A DNA stretch of 64,000 bases, from the NCBI GenBank assembly GCA_905221615.1, contig CAJNDT010003279.1, positions 571,641-635,640 on the forward strand, read 5' to 3'. The first letter of the stretch is position 1. Each line of letters starts with the position of its first letter. This document shows positions 1 to 10,037 of the stretch, piece by piece. The DNA comes from Symbiodinium sp. CCMP2592. Taxonomy: Eukaryota > Sar > Dinophyceae > Suessiales > Symbiodiniaceae. The position numbers and the translations under genes are program-made. Below the pieces are notes generated by a model. That model had not been told where the DNA came from and did not search any database. It was given only the letters and a program-made list of their open reading frames with translations.

Positions 1-660
1 TTCAACAGCGGCTTTAACAAGTAGTAATGGTAATACTAGGAACACAGGAAGTAATCCAAATGGGATCCTTGGTATAGTGGGGCGGCGCAACCCACCCTTT
101 CCCGGCGGCCTGAGTATTGCCATCCCCACGCGTTCCAAGATCCCCCTTTAGGAGGGTCTGGTGGGTTTGGAAGTGTTGGGTTCGATTGGGGTTTTAGTGG
201 GCCTATAGCTAGAGGGGTTTAGGAGGGTCTGGTGGGTTTAGAGGTTTTGGGTTCGATTGCCAGTCTTTCCTGGAGGGGGGTGGGGCTTGGTGTCTTCGGT
301 GAGCATAACTAGATTAACTAGAAGCATGTGTTTGGGAGGGTCTGGTGTATTTCGGGGGCCTCTCCCTCATGCCTAAACCCTAAGATTCTTGTAAATTAGC
401 ATCGATCCAACTAAGATGGACTGTTAGCACACAGGAAAAAGCAAACCAAAACAACATCACTTGGCCAAAAAAGCGCAAAAAATGCCGAGCTCTGAAATCC
501 TTGCTAGCAAACCCCAGTGCCACATTAGAATATGCGAAGGGAGCCTGAATAATTGCACCATGTTTGAGCCCCGCATTCCATCGCTTGGCTGCCCGCCAAC
601 CCAAAAGCCACTGCCCAAGATGACGGTAAGCCTTGCTTGGCCTTCGCCACTGAATCCCGA
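1..660. other. gene-free stretch with scattered TTTAGGG motifs
   Basis: No credible gene is visible. Between about 150 and 330 a GGTTTAGGAGGGTCTGGTGG phrase recurs in variant forms (near 147, 218 and 333), suggesting a small local duplication. Open frames from 380 to 700 exist on both strands but show no recognisable domain and overlap each other, so neither is called. Confidence 0.5.
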
Positions 661-669
661 AGCTCGAAC

Positions 670-759
670 TCATATAGTATATACATTGGCCTTAATGTAG
701 TCCCTATATAGGTACTTTGGGGCTCATGTATCTCTATATGGGTACATGGACCCTTAGGG
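670..759. repeat. family A inverted repeat (copy 1, decayed)
   Basis: The left part carries ATAGTATATACATTGGCC and the right end GGTACATGGACCCTTAGGG, as in the better copy at 1185-1285. The left terminal arm is mostly lost. Family A copies look like short non-coding DNA elements. Confidence 0.6.
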
Positions 760-1184
760 AAAGGGCCCGGAAGCGGTGCATAACCGTGTGCCTACCCTAA
801 TAAGGCTCCGTTGCAGTTGCCCTTTGTTGGTGTTCTGTTTAGTACGTTTAGTACGCGCTGGCAAAAACACGAGGTAGTTAGACAAATTTCATACCACAAC
901 CGCTGCAGCTCCAAACCCTCCTATCAGAAAGCCTAAACCTTTACGTAAAGGCAGCCTAGCAACCCCAAACCCCTAAGCTCCAGGATTTAATTATGCGTTA
1001 AGGGTTTAGAGGGCTTAAATTAGCTCAGTAAAGCAGCTACTCAACACGAAGCTTGTCAGCCTTGCTTGCCGCGATTTTCGGGCTAAGGCCGCCACACTCG
1101 CGCGGCAGGCACATGGGGCAATATTTTTTAGGGTCTTTTGGCTTACTTTAACCCGGTATAACCTACTTTTTAAGGGATTACTCC

Positions 1185-1285
1185 AAGGGTCCATGTACCT
1201 AAATAGTATATACATTGGCCTTAAAGTAGTCCCTACAAAGGTACATTGGGACCAAAGTATATACTGTTTGGGTACATGGACCCTT
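1185..1285. repeat. family A inverted repeat (copy 2, best)
   Basis: The outer arms AAGGGTCCATGTACC (1185-1199) and GGTACATGGACCCTT (1271-1285) are perfect reverse complements, and the pairing continues inward through an AGTATATAC/GTATATACT pair. The centre reads TTAAAGTAGTCCC. No protein is encoded. It would fold as a long hairpin; a MITE-like element is the simplest reading. Confidence 0.85.
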
Positions 1286-1350
1286 AGGGTTATATAAAGA
1301 AGTTATAATAAGGAACCCTAATTAGGTTATTCAGGGTTAAGGCGTGTATG

Positions 1351-1412
1351 TTTATATATACATATATAGGTATACATATATATATATATATATATATTTG
1401 TATATATAGGGC
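1351..1412. repeat. TA-rich microsatellite
   Basis: Alternating T and A with CATATA interruptions. Simple low-complexity DNA. Confidence 0.8.
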
Positions 1413-1480
1413 TTGGGGATAACAGTTGGGCCTGGATGATTCGTGTTGATCGCCTGATACCGTCCCTAGAACTATCCCTA

Positions 1481-1582
1481 GAGGCTCCATGTACCCAAGT
1501 AGTATATACTTTGGGCCCAATGTACCTATGTAGGGATTACTTGAAGGCCACAGGATATACTAGGTGGGTACATGAACCCTCT
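1481..1582. repeat. family A inverted repeat (copy 3)
   Basis: The left arm GAGGCTCCATGTACC pairs with GGTACATGAACCCTC on the right, with AGTATATAC inside the left arm and ATATACTAG in the right. It diverges from copy 2 at several positions. Confidence 0.7.
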
Positions 1583-1635
1583 GGGTATACTCTAATGTTT
1601 CACGAGGATTCTTACTACAGGGTTTTGATTATATA

Positions 1636-1744
1636 GTAAGCCCCAAAAAGTTGGAAACCTGATTAAGGACAAATAGTGCTGGGATTCCCTATGCATTACT
1701 TTAAGGATTAAGGCTATCGGGTTTCCCACTTTTTGGGCTTCTAC
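1636..1744. repeat. family F inverted repeat (copy 1)
   Basis: The left arm AAGCCCCAAAAAGTTGGAAA pairs with TTTCCCACTTTTTGGGCTT on the right. The centre contains TGCTGGGATTCCC, which also occurs inverted in the copies at 18441 and 28006. Non-coding. Confidence 0.75.
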
Positions 1745-2598
1745 CATGAAACCCACAAGCCACATATCGCTCATTAAGGCCCCTACTTCCAACAATCCCT
1801 TATAGGAACTAACCCTTATAGAACCCTTTAAACTTAGTAGCTGAGTGGATACACTTTACACTTGTGGGATATTATTTCCCACTTAAAAGCAGAAGTTGTA
1901 CACTTTTGGGGGGGCTTATGAACTCAGCCGCACCCTTTGGGTTATGTTTCTTTTTGACCCGAGGTTCCTCAGTAGGTGTTATTGCGGTATAGGATATACC
2001 GAACCCTTTCTTCAATATTCAGGCCGATATACATATATATGTGTATATATACATATATATATATACATATTCAAAGTAAAAGCGCGTTCATACTTTTAAC
2101 AGTATGTTCAACATTATCATTTTTGTGATATGACTAACAAAATAATGTGTTGAGTACTTATCTGTGTGTGTATATATATACACACAAAAATAAACATATA
2201 CATCTACGGCTATGATGCACTACCCCAGACACACAATGCCGTTTGGTTAAGAAGACATAAATAGCTAACTTGCTTTAAACTCCGAAACTTCTTAAGAAAG
2301 CTGGAATTCCATGAGCTGTAGTAAGGGGACTCTCGATTAATTACATAGGACACCGACTGGGGGAGGTTAGGGTTGCCACTGAACCACCTACATGGTACAT
2401 AAATCCCCTGAGCGCATGTCAAGGAGTGTTTGTTAAGTAGTTGAGTCTGGATGGTATTTATATATGTGCTGCAGCATCTGTTTAAGAAGGCTTGTTACAA
2501 CAGTCCGGAATAGGTATCAAAGTTAAAGGGGACTGCTTCCACCGGCGCAGTCGACAATAATCGAGCGTGCCGTGAGAGGACCATTACAACTGACGCTG
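1745..2598. other. gene-free stretch
   Basis: Holds short TA/TG microsatellites near 2021-2070 and 2160-2200 and otherwise unremarkable AT-rich DNA. No gene supported. Confidence 0.5.
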
Positions 2599-2711
2599 TT
2601 CCCAGAGAGCCCAATACCCCTTAATTAAGGAATATAGCTTAAACCATAATATGAAGCCCCTTATGGTTCAAGGTATAGTCCTTAATTACGGGGTATTGGG
2701 CTCTCCGGGTT
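2599..2711. repeat. family E inverted repeat (copy 1)
   Basis: The arms begin CCCAGAGAGCCCAATACCCC and end GGGGTATTGGGCTCTCCGGG. The inner part is AT-rich (TTAATTAAGGAATATAG). The dinucleotide TT lies outside both ends in the same orientation, compatible with a 2 bp target duplication. Confidence 0.8.
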
Positions 2712-2808
2712 TCCCTTGTGCTTCCTCCAAGCCTCTGAAAGCTTCATCCCAACGACACTTCTGCGAGACCAACCCGTGGTTACAGGCTTGGGCAATCTTG
2801 ATTCATAA

Positions 2809-2902
2809 TACCCAGAGGCCCCAAAGTAGTTCCTTTTTGGGAGCACCCTATAGGATTCTATATATGGACCTTCAAAAGGAACTACTTTGGGGCCTTTGGG
2901 TA
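2809..2902. repeat. family D inverted repeat (copy 1)
   Basis: The arms TACCCAGAGGCCCCAAAGTA and TACTTTGGGGCCTTTGGGTA are near-perfect complements. The centre GGGAGCACCCTATAGGATTC is shared with the copy at 4349. Ends are flanked by TA. Confidence 0.85.
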
Positions 2903-3189
2903 TTGGGCTTTCTCAAAACCCAGTTGATGCGGGGGAAGCCATTCATGCGCTGGTCGGTTCAGCCGAGCGGCAGGCGCGGAGTCGTCATGATGAGGCCAGC
3001 CCGATGTTCGTTGTTTTCTGGATGGTGCCGGCGGTGCTGGCAACGGGTGGTTGGCCAAACCCTAAACCCTAAACCCAAAACCGTGGCCAAAGCCGTCAAA
3101 GTGTTCGTTTGGGACGTGACTGAGCAGCTGCAAGATTCGATGGACGATGCGTGTGTGGAGATGGGCGAACATCCAGACGTCTATGATTT

Positions 3190-3277
3190 GCTTAAGAACC
3201 CCCAAAAATAAAAACATATATATTCCTTATGGGGGTAACATATGGATGATTATTTTTATTTTTTGGGGGTTCTTAAG
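3190..3277. repeat. hairpin element inside the gene remnant
   Basis: CTTAAGAACCCCCAAAAATA on the left pairs with a TTTTTTGGGGGTTCTTAAG arm on the right. It sits directly after the coding-like TATGATTTG and ends before GTAAATAG. Only this copy was seen in the window. Confidence 0.75.
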
Positions 3278-3372
3278 TAAATAGTAGACGTTATCCACTA
3301 CTGGGACACGATACTTTGTGTCTGCCGCGAGTACGAGCTTTCGGCCCCAAATGCCGAGCAGCCCGCTGTGAT

Positions 3373-3437
3373 CCAGAGAGCCCAATACCCTTGAATCTTT
3401 CAACTAGCAATAGGGTTTAGGGTTTAGGGTTTAGGGT
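3373..3437. repeat. solo arm of family E followed by TTTAGGG run
   Basis: CCAGAGAGCCCAATACCC (from 3373) is one family E arm with no partner downstream. It is followed at 3411-3437 by three to four perfect TTTAGGG units. Confidence 0.65.
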
Positions 3438-3625
3438 AACTCTTGGATTCTACAATAGATATAGCCATCGTTAGTTTGAGTTAGACTCCGAAGTTATCTT
3501 AAAACAGAAGTATTTTTGAGTCTTCTGCAAAAAAGTCGTCGATATTCCCAAACTATGACAGAACCCTTATAGACCCTAAACCTCCAACCCTAGACCCTAC
3601 TGCATAAAGGACCTGTAGGAAACCT

Positions 3626-3753
3626 TACTTGAAGGCTCATGGGACTTAGTAAGTAAGGTTATAAGTAGGGTTATAATTATATAGGATAACCCCACTTAGG
3701 GGACTTATGAGCCCAATTATAACCTACTTACTAAGTCCCATGATCCTCTATGT
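3626..3753. repeat. family C inverted repeat (copy 1)
   Basis: The left arm ACTTGAAGGCTCATGGGACT pairs with AGTCCCATGATCCTCTATGT on the right. The centre GGATAACCCCACTTAGGGGA is itself palindromic. TA flanks both ends. Confidence 0.85.
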
Positions 3754-3827
3754 ACAGGAGACCATGCTTGCAGGCGCAGGTGCCCTCCGCGCTCGGGCGC
3801 GGTCAGTGAGACGCCCATCGTGTCGGG

Positions 3828-3965
3828 TTTTTGAGTTTAGGGTTTTTGGGTTTAAGGTTTATGCTTTAGGCTTTAAGGTTTTGGGTTTAAGGTTTTGGGT
3901 TGAGGGTTTAGGGGGAAGAGAGTGGGAGTTTGGATTTTTGTTGGGGCTTTTAGGGTTTTAGGGGT
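3828..3965 (+). repeat. degenerate TTTAGGG tract
   Basis: Irregular units such as TTTAGGG, TTTTGGG, TTTAAGG and TTTAGGC follow one another. This is decayed telomere-type repeat inside the sequence, not a chromosome end. Confidence 0.7.
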
Positions 3966-4021
3966 TTAGGGAGTGAGGTCTGATAGCTCTAGGATTCTAG
4001 GGCTCTAGGGATTCAGGTTGT

Positions 4022-4059
4022 ATTGTTGATTATATAAATCCTGCATGACCCATAATACG

Positions 4060-4095
<36 letters not shown>

Positions 4096-4149
4096 CATAA
4101 TTCCCACATATTCCTTATTATGGGTAATGCAGGATTTATATCATCAATC
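4022..4149. repeat. family I inverted repeat with (TA)n centre (copy 1)
   Basis: TTGATTATATAAATCCTGCA on the left pairs with TGCAGGATTTATATCATCAA on the right, and CCATAATACGGAATAT with ATATTCCTTATTATGGG inside. The centre has a (TA)n run. Other copies lie at 14009 and 28222. Confidence 0.85.
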
Positions 4150-4218
4150 GTATTTTGGGGGGGTTAAGGGCTCGAAGGCTGGGCGGGATTTACGCTGTCA
4201 TGGAAGGTTGAGGGGCTT

Positions 4219-4341
4219 ACTTAGAGGATCATGGGCTTAGTAAGTAGGTTATAATTGGGGTTATAAGTCCCATAAGTGGGGTTATCCTAATTATAACCCT
4301 ACTTATAACCTTACTTACTAAGTCCCATGAGCCTTCAAGTA
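4219..4341. repeat. family C inverted repeat (copy 2, opposite orientation)
   Basis: The arms ACTTAGAGGATCATGGGCTT and AAGTCCCATGAGCCTTCAAGT, with TA on both sides. It is in reverse orientation to the copy at 3626. A family D copy follows after 7 bases. Confidence 0.85.
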
Positions 4342-4348
4342 GGGGGCT

Positions 4349-4442
4349 TACCCAGAGGCCCCAAAGTAGTTGTTTTTTGGGAGCACCCTATAGGATTCTA
4401 CTATGAACCCCAAAAAGGGACCTACTTTGGGGCCTTTGGGTA
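4349..4442. repeat. family D inverted repeat (copy 2)
   Basis: The arms TACCCAGAGGCCCCAAAGTA and TACTTTGGGGCCTTTGGGTA match copy 1 over almost their full length; only the loop and a few arm bases differ. Confidence 0.88.
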
Positions 4443-4495
4443 AGGCTTGGGGGAGGTTTTTGTTTGGGGCTTCAGTGGTTTATCGCTTCAGGGCT

Positions 4496-5938
4496 GTAGG
4501 GGCTTAGGAGTTTAGGGTTTAAAGCTTAGGAGTTTAGGGTTTCAGGCTTAGGAGTTTAGGGTTTAAGGCTTAGGAGTTTAGGGTTTCAGGCTTAGGAGTT
4601 TAGGGTTTCAGGCTTAGGAGTTTAGGGTTTAAGGCTTAGGAGTTTAGGGTTTAAGGCTTAGGGGTTTAGGGTTTCAGGCTTAGGAGTTTAGGGTTTCAGG
4701 CTTAGGAGTTTAGGGTTTCAGGCTTAGGAGTTTAGGGTTTCAGGCTTAGGAGTTTAGGGTTTCAGGCTTAGGAGTTTAGGGTTTAAGGCTTAGGAGTTTA
4801 GGGTTTAAGGCTTAGGAGTTTAGGGTTTCAGGCTTAGGAGTTTAGGGTTTCAGGCTTAGGAGTTCAGGGTTTCAGGCTTAGGAGTTCAGGGTTTAAGGCT
4901 TAGGAGTTTAGGGTTTAAGGCTTAGGAGTTTAGGGTTTCAGGCTTAGGAGTTTAGGGTTTCAGGCTTAGGAGTTTAGGGTTTCAGGCTTAGGAGTTTAGG
5001 GTTTCTTAGGAGTTTAGGGTTTAAGGCTTAGGAGTTTAGGGTTTCAGGCTTAGGAGTTTAGGGTTTCAGGCTTAGGAGTTTAGGGTTTCAGGCTTAGGAG
5101 TTTAGGGTTTCAGGCTTAGGAGTTTAGGGTTTCAGGCTTAGGAGTTTAGGGTTTAAGGCTTAGGAGTTTAGGGTTTCAGGCTTAGGGGTTTAGGGTTTCA
5201 GGCTTAGGAGTTTAGGGTTTCAGGCTTAGGAGTTTAGGGTTTCAGGCTTAGGAGTTCAAGGTTTAAGGCTTAGGAGTTTAGGGTTTAAGGCTTACGAGTT
5301 TAGGGTTTAAGGCTTAGGAGTTTAGGGTTTAAGGCTCAGGAGTTTAGGGTTTCAGGCTTAGGAGTTTAGGGTTTCAGGCTTAGGAGTTTAGGGTTTCAGG
5401 CTTAGGAGTTTAGGGTTTAAGGCTTAGGAGTTTAGGGTTTAAGGCTTAGGGGTTTAGGGTTTTAGGCTTAGGAGTTTAGGGTTTCAGGCTTAGGAGTTTA
5501 GGGTTTCAGGCTTAGGAGTTCAGGGTTTAAGGCTTAGGAGTTTAGGGTTTAAGGCTTAGGAGTTTAGGGTTTCAGGCTTAGGAGTTCAGGGTTTAAGGCT
5601 TAGGAGTTTAGGGTTTAAGGCTTAGGAGTTTAGGGTTTAAGGCTTAGGAGTTTAGGGTTTAAGGCTTAGGAGTTTAGGGTTTCAGGCTTAGGAGTTTAGG
5701 GTTTCAGGCTTAGGAGTTTAGGGTTTAAGGCTTAGGAGTTTAGGGTTTAAGGCTTAGGGGTTTAGGGTTTCAGGCTTAGGAGTTTAGGGTTTCAGGCTTA
5801 GGAGTTTAGGGTTTCAGGCTTAGGAGTTTAGGGTTTCAGGCTTAGGAGTTTAGGGTTTCAGGCTTAGGAGTTTTTAAGGCTTAGGAGTTTAGGGTTTAAG
5901 GCTTAGGAGTTTAGGGTTTAAGGCTTTAGGGTTTAGTT
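4496..5938 (+). repeat. 22 bp TTTAGGG-containing minisatellite, about 65 units
   Basis: A 22 bp unit, AGGAGTTTAGGGTTTCAGGC plus TT, repeats in register for 1.44 kb. Units differ mainly at one dinucleotide (CAGGC versus AAGGC). A rarer variant with GGGG in place of GGAG falls near 4662, 5186, 5450 and 5757. One unit near 5005 is shortened. Each unit contains one telomere-type TTTAGGG. The array is non-coding and looks like unequal-exchange expansion. Confidence 0.95.
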
Positions 5939-5945
5939 AGCAGTT

Positions 5946-6650
5946 TAGCCTTTAATGACTTAGAGTCTAGGGTTTACAAGCAGAGCTCAAGGTTCGGATT
6001 GTATTGCTTGATGCGTCTTAGGGTTTTCGTGGATAAAAGCGCTATGGGCTTGGGGTCGAAATATTAGTAACAAATGGGGGTCGGCAGGGCAGCTTGACTT
6101 GTGGTTACTTGCAACCCCGGGCTGGGGTACGCAACATCTTACTCACAGATCTTCCAAGTCCCCATGATTCCCACGACGGGTGATAGCTCTTGATTAAGGG
6201 AGCTCGTTTAAGAAATTGAGGCGTCCTACTTTGATTCGCACGGGCTTTATAGGTTTATGCAGATATTGATTGCCAACTCAAGAAAATCCCCAAGCCTGCA
6301 CCCTAAACCATCCCATACCATCCGTAAACCCTTAAGCCTAGACCCTAAACCTCAACCCTATAAGCCCTAAGCCTGAACTGAAGCCCGAACCCTTAGCAAC
6401 ATGGAATGGGCTCTTACTCCGAGACCGTCCAGGAGTTAGGGTTCTGGGTTTAGGTTGTAGGACTTTGGGGTTCGGGCTGCAGTGACCCGTCGAGCCGAGC
6501 CTGCGGCACCAAAGCCGAGCGGAGTTAAAAGCCGTCCAGGGCGCAAAGCATGCCCCCTGCCACCGCCGCCGTCATCCGATGAGGCACCTAGAGGGGCCGC
6601 GGTCGTACGGATCGTGAAGGGTCTTCTTCGGAGAGCCCTTGCAAGAGACA
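5946..6650. other. gene-free stretch
   Basis: After the minisatellite the sequence is unique apart from a degenerate CCCTAAA patch at 6300-6390. A GC-rich piece (6470-6640) has open frames on both strands but none is convincing. Confidence 0.45.
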
Positions 6651-6654
6651 GCAC

Positions 6655-7056
6655 GTGACACTTTGGTGGATGAGTACACCAACCGCGCATGCAGTCAAGG
6701 CAACCCCCGAGGTTGATGCAGGTCGACCATCCATCGCAAGCGGATTAACGACTTTGATGACGCCACCGGGCTCACCGAAAGCGTCATGTAGCAGGCTCTC
6801 AGCCCTAGGGGCTCATGGAAGAAGCTGGAAGAAGAAGATCGCACACCCCAAGTGTGCCGCAGGCCGAGATTTTCACCTGTCTCTGCGGAGCATGCAGACC
6901 CTGCTTTGGCTGTTTCCCTCAACGATTGCATGCCAGTCGACACTTCTGCAGCAAAGCGGCCATGTATCCTTCAACTCAGAAACCCTCGGTTCTTTCAAAC
7001 CCCCGAAAGCCTCATCCCTACCCCAATGCTTCATAGAGGGGTCTGAAGAATACTAG
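6655..7056 (+). pseudogene. possible decayed coding piece
   Basis: The GC-richer block has long overlapping plus-strand frames. The most protein-like peptide is VSAEHADPALAVSLNDCMPV near 6875-6935, in a different frame from the longest one. No domain is recognised and there is no clean start or splice structure. This may be an exon remnant or chance. Confidence 0.2.
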
Positions 7057-7146
7057 TAGTATTGAAGCAAAACCCGAGGTGTTATGCTAGGTATTCACGC
7101 CCCTCCGTTATACAATCACATGCCAGAATGTTGCACCAAACAATAC

Positions 7147-7262
7147 AGAGACGCAAAAGGTAGAACCCAAAACCCCAAAACCCTAAACCTTGAACCCTAA
7201 ACCCTAAACCCCAAAACCCTGAACCTTGAACCCTGAACCCTAAACCCCAATACCCTAAACCG
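7147..7262 (-). repeat. degenerate CCCTAAA tract
   Basis: Units CCCTAAA, CCCTGAA and CCCCAAAA follow each other. Interstitial telomere-type repeat, C-rich strand on plus. Confidence 0.75.
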
Positions 7263-7940
7263 TGGTTGGGGGCTCCCAGACCCCCTAAGGTTGCCAAGCA
7301 GAAGCCCTCAACTCGAAACTCTCTCCACTCTCTACCCTAAGGGTCCAGGTATCTCCTTAGGAGGGTCCGGAATGTCCTGGGGAGAGTCCTTGGGACTCTT
7401 TGGGGCCTCAGAAACCCTCAATTTTGAGGCTCCCCAATTTGTTAGGACCCTTAGGGTAAATAAACTCCAAGTTTAATGACCAAATGACCCTTAAACGTAG
7501 GGGCCCTATACTATACTTGCTTACTATACCCTAATCTATGAATCCCCATATGGCAGACTTAATTAAAACCCTCTTGGGGTTCATTTCGTCTTGAATGCAA
7601 GCCCCCCAAAAACGAAAGCACGCCCGGCACAACTCCGAACCGAGGTTGGTACACGTCTGGGAGTCCACGCTGCAGCATCCAGCGATCTCCAGCTTGGGAC
7701 CAAGGGTTTGGAGCATGGGGTTTAAGGTGTAGGGTGTAGGGCTTACCCTCTTTGGGGATTAGGGCTTTAGGGGTTGATGGGTTTTGGGTTAGGGCTTTTC
7801 GGGTTTATGGGGGTTTCGGGGTTTACGGTTTACCTGTAGCGTTAGCTGTAGCAGACGAGACCTACCCTGTTAGGATTCCTTACTATGGCTTCTATATACA
7901 GTTCCTTAAAAGGGCAGGTGTTTTGGGCCACAGGCAGGGT
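7263..7940. other. gene-free stretch
   Basis: Contains an imperfect inverted repeat in which CTCTACCCTAAGGGTCC near 7330 answers GGACCCTTAGGGTA near 7445, and TTTAGGG remnants at 7710-7830. No gene supported. Confidence 0.4.
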
Positions 7941-8016
7941 TTACCCATAGGCCACAAAGTACTTGCAGGATTCTATATATGGACCCCAAAAAGGAACTAC
8001 TTTGGGGCCTTAGGGT
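7941..8016. repeat. family D inverted repeat (copy 3, internal deletion)
   Basis: TACCCATAGGCCACAAAGTA and TACTTTGGGGCCTTAGGGTA form the ends. The left half has lost part of the arm seen in other copies, leaving GCAGGATTCTATATATGGAC. Confidence 0.7.
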
Positions 8017-8120
8017 ACCCTAAGGCTCCTATTAGGGTCATGGGCGCTCTGGGGTAAGGTTTTGGGCTCTGGAGGGCTGCGGCCAGGGTTTGGGATCTCA
8101 CTTCTTGGGTCCCGGAGCCT

Positions 8121-8231
8121 TAGGAGGTTCATGGGTAGTTATAAGTAGGGTTGTAAGTTGGGCAAGTCTATTAATAACCCATATAAGGGGACTTATAACC
8201 CTACTTATAACTACCCATGAACCTCCAAGTA
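8121..8231. repeat. family B inverted repeat (copy 1)
   Basis: The arms AGGAGGTTCATGGGTAGTTA and TAACTACCCATGAACCTCC pair perfectly and continue into ATAAGTAGGG/CCCTACTTAT. TA lies outside the left arm and after CCTCCAAG on the right. Confidence 0.88.
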
Positions 8232-8726
8232 GTCAACATGCCTTCAAGCTGCGCGTACATGCGAGGGTGCTGTTGTTGTAGGCGTAGGAGTTTAGGGTTC
8301 GCGCTTGTTGACGAGGATCTGCATGACGTTTGTGGTCCTTCGGTTGGAGGTACGTAACGACGATGCTTGTGATGGTTTTGAAGACGAAGATTTCCATGAC
8401 TCCGTCAGCTGAACTGAAACTTCCATGGTAGTCGTTTTGTATTGTTGCTGTTGCCCAGGGTTGTTGACTCATAGACAAGGTCTCCCGAGCCTTTTCAGGT
8501 AAATCACTACAGCATACCAGTCAAGTAACCTACTTAAAATGATTTGAGGGACCCCGTTGCAATTGCAGTAGTGTGCCCGAATTGACGCCTTTCCAGCTCC
8601 CTGTGCCTAATCCCTGCAAACCCTGAACCCTATGCTAGCCTTATACCAGCCTAAGCCATGAGTCCTAAACCCTCTGAGCCTAAACCCTGAAGATGACAAA
8701 GAGTGTCGTTGGTTTCTGTGCTCCTC
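8232..8726. other. gene-free stretch
   Basis: Unique sequence with one minus-strand frame (8233-8478) lacking recognisable features, and CCCTAAA remnants at 8615-8700. Confidence 0.4.
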
Positions 8727-8820
8727 TACCCTAAGGCCCCAAAGTAGTTCCTTTTGGGGGCTCATATATAGAATACTATAAGGTAATCCCAAAAAGGCAC
8801 TACTTTGGGGCCTTAGGTTA
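8727..8820. repeat. family D inverted repeat (copy 4)
   Basis: TACCCTAAGGCCCCAAAGTA pairs with TACTTTGGGGCCTTAGGTTA. The centre ATAGAATACTATAAGG is shared in inverted form with the other D copies. Confidence 0.85.
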
Positions 8821-8893
8821 AGTTCAGATTGGCCTGACCAGGTGACGCTGTGGTAGCGCTTCTGCAGGATCATGTCGGGTGCCTCGATTGCCC

Positions 8894-8996
8894 AAAGGCT
8901 CCATGTACCTTTATAGTACATACTTCGGCCTTAAAGGGGTCCCTATATAGGTATTTTAAGGCCTAAGTATATACTATATGGGCACATGGAGCCTTA
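8894..8996. repeat. family A inverted repeat (copy 4)
   Basis: AAAGGCTCCATGTACC on the left pairs with GGCACATGGAGCCTT on the right; the inner ATAGTACATACTTCGGCC answers GGCCTAAGTATATACTAT. Confidence 0.85.
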
Positions 8997-9356
8997 GGGT
9001 AGGGCTTGCAGTGAGGGGTTACTACTTGGGGTTTAGGGTTTGGGGTCCAGGATTTATCTGGTGGAATCTTCTGCATCATGACCGTTGTCAGCGGGCATGT
9101 TCCTTTCTGCCGTCAGTAGTGCTGTATAAGTATAAGGACCTCAGACCCAAACCTTCACCTAAATCCTAATTCCTCTTATTCCTACACTCAATCCCAAACC
9201 CAAACTCTCAACTCCTCCATGAACTCTCTTCGTGGCACCGTATACTGTCAATGATCTTCTTGCAGGTTTAGGGTTTAGGGTATAGGGGTGTGCTTGCGAT
9301 GGAGTCGCCTGGAATGGTGGCTCTGCAACTGGAAAATTTCGAATGAAGCCCGAAAA

Positions 9357-9452
9357 CCTACTTGGAGGTTCACCGGTAGTTATAAGTACGGTTATAAATA
9401 AGTAGGCTAGCTATACTTATAGCCCATATAAGGGGACTTACAACCCTACTTG
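9357..9452. repeat. family B element, right arm incomplete (copy 2)
   Basis: The left arm CTACTTGGAGGTTCACCGGT is intact, but the right side stops at ACAACCCTACTTGGGATC without the ACTACCCATGAACC arm. Confidence 0.65.
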
Positions 9453-9486
9453 GGATCTAGGGATTCTGTAAGGGTATAGGGTTTAG

Positions 9487-9657
9487 GGCCTACTTGGAGG
9501 TTCATGGGGTAGTTATAAGTAGGGTTCCTTTCAGGGTCCTTGTACGGGATCTTCAGGGATTCTACAAGGGCATAGGGTTTAGGGCCTACTTGGAGGTTCA
9601 TGGGGTTGACATAATAAAGGGACCCTGAAAGGAACCCTACTTATGACTATCCATGGT
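9487..9657. repeat. family B composite with repeated left arm (copy 3)
   Basis: The left arm CTACTTGGAGGTTCATGGGG occurs twice (near 9490 and 9590), separated by GGGTTCCTTTCAGGGTCC, whose complement GGACCCTGAAAGGAACCC follows the second arm near 9624. The phrase AGGGTATAGGGTTTAGGGCC before 9490 recurs near 9570. This is a local rearrangement or nested insertion. Confidence 0.6.
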
Positions 9658-9734
9658 CCGGGTAGGGCTGAAGCCGTCGTCGGATTTTGGGCTTCAGGGA
9701 ATCAGGTTTGGGTTTAGGGTTTAGGGCGTAGGGT

Positions 9735-10037
9735 TTAGGGTTTAGGATTCCAGCTGTTCTTCTGCAAGTGCAGTCTTAAACCCCCCAATGCCCATAACTT
9801 TAAATGCTCACCACTGCCATTCTGTGGCCCCAAGCCCCCAAAGCCTACACCGCATAACCTTAGCTTGTGAACGGCAAAGCCCTTCCCCATGTCAAAAGAG
9901 CTTTCCTGTAGTATTGTCCGCCTGAGAGCGGCAGCAAGATCAAGAAGTGTAGTTCTTTGAATAGCTAAATATTTCCTTACCATCCACATATCACTATAGT
10001 ATAGCATGCTCCCCCATTCTGATGATTCAGGCCCCAA
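9735..10037 (-). pseudogene. possible coding piece, unknown
   Basis: The minus-strand frame contains the protein-like stretch YLAIQRTTLLDLAAALRRTI near the middle. Its C-terminal end runs into TTTAGGG repeats (residues WNPKP), so the true end is not here. No family is recognised. Confidence 0.2.

Larger units (their letters stand above)
2712..3360 (+). pseudogene. decayed gene remnant split by inverted repeats
   Basis: Protein-like but unrecognised peptides occur in different frames: AGEAIHALVGSAERQARSRH near 2930-2990 and AVKVFVWDVTEQLQDSMDD near 3096-3150. The stretch is cut by a family D element (2809-2902), a short CCCTAAA run (3058-3078) and a hairpin (3190-3277). Base composition is GC-richer than the surroundings, as expected for old coding sequence. 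I infer a host gene broken by insertions; no function can be given. The alternative is chance open frames. Confidence 0.35.

Noticed and set aside
4496-5938. CRISPR-like regular repeats
   Set aside because: The 22 bp units are contiguous with no unique spacers, and the genome is eukaryotic in style. It is a minisatellite.
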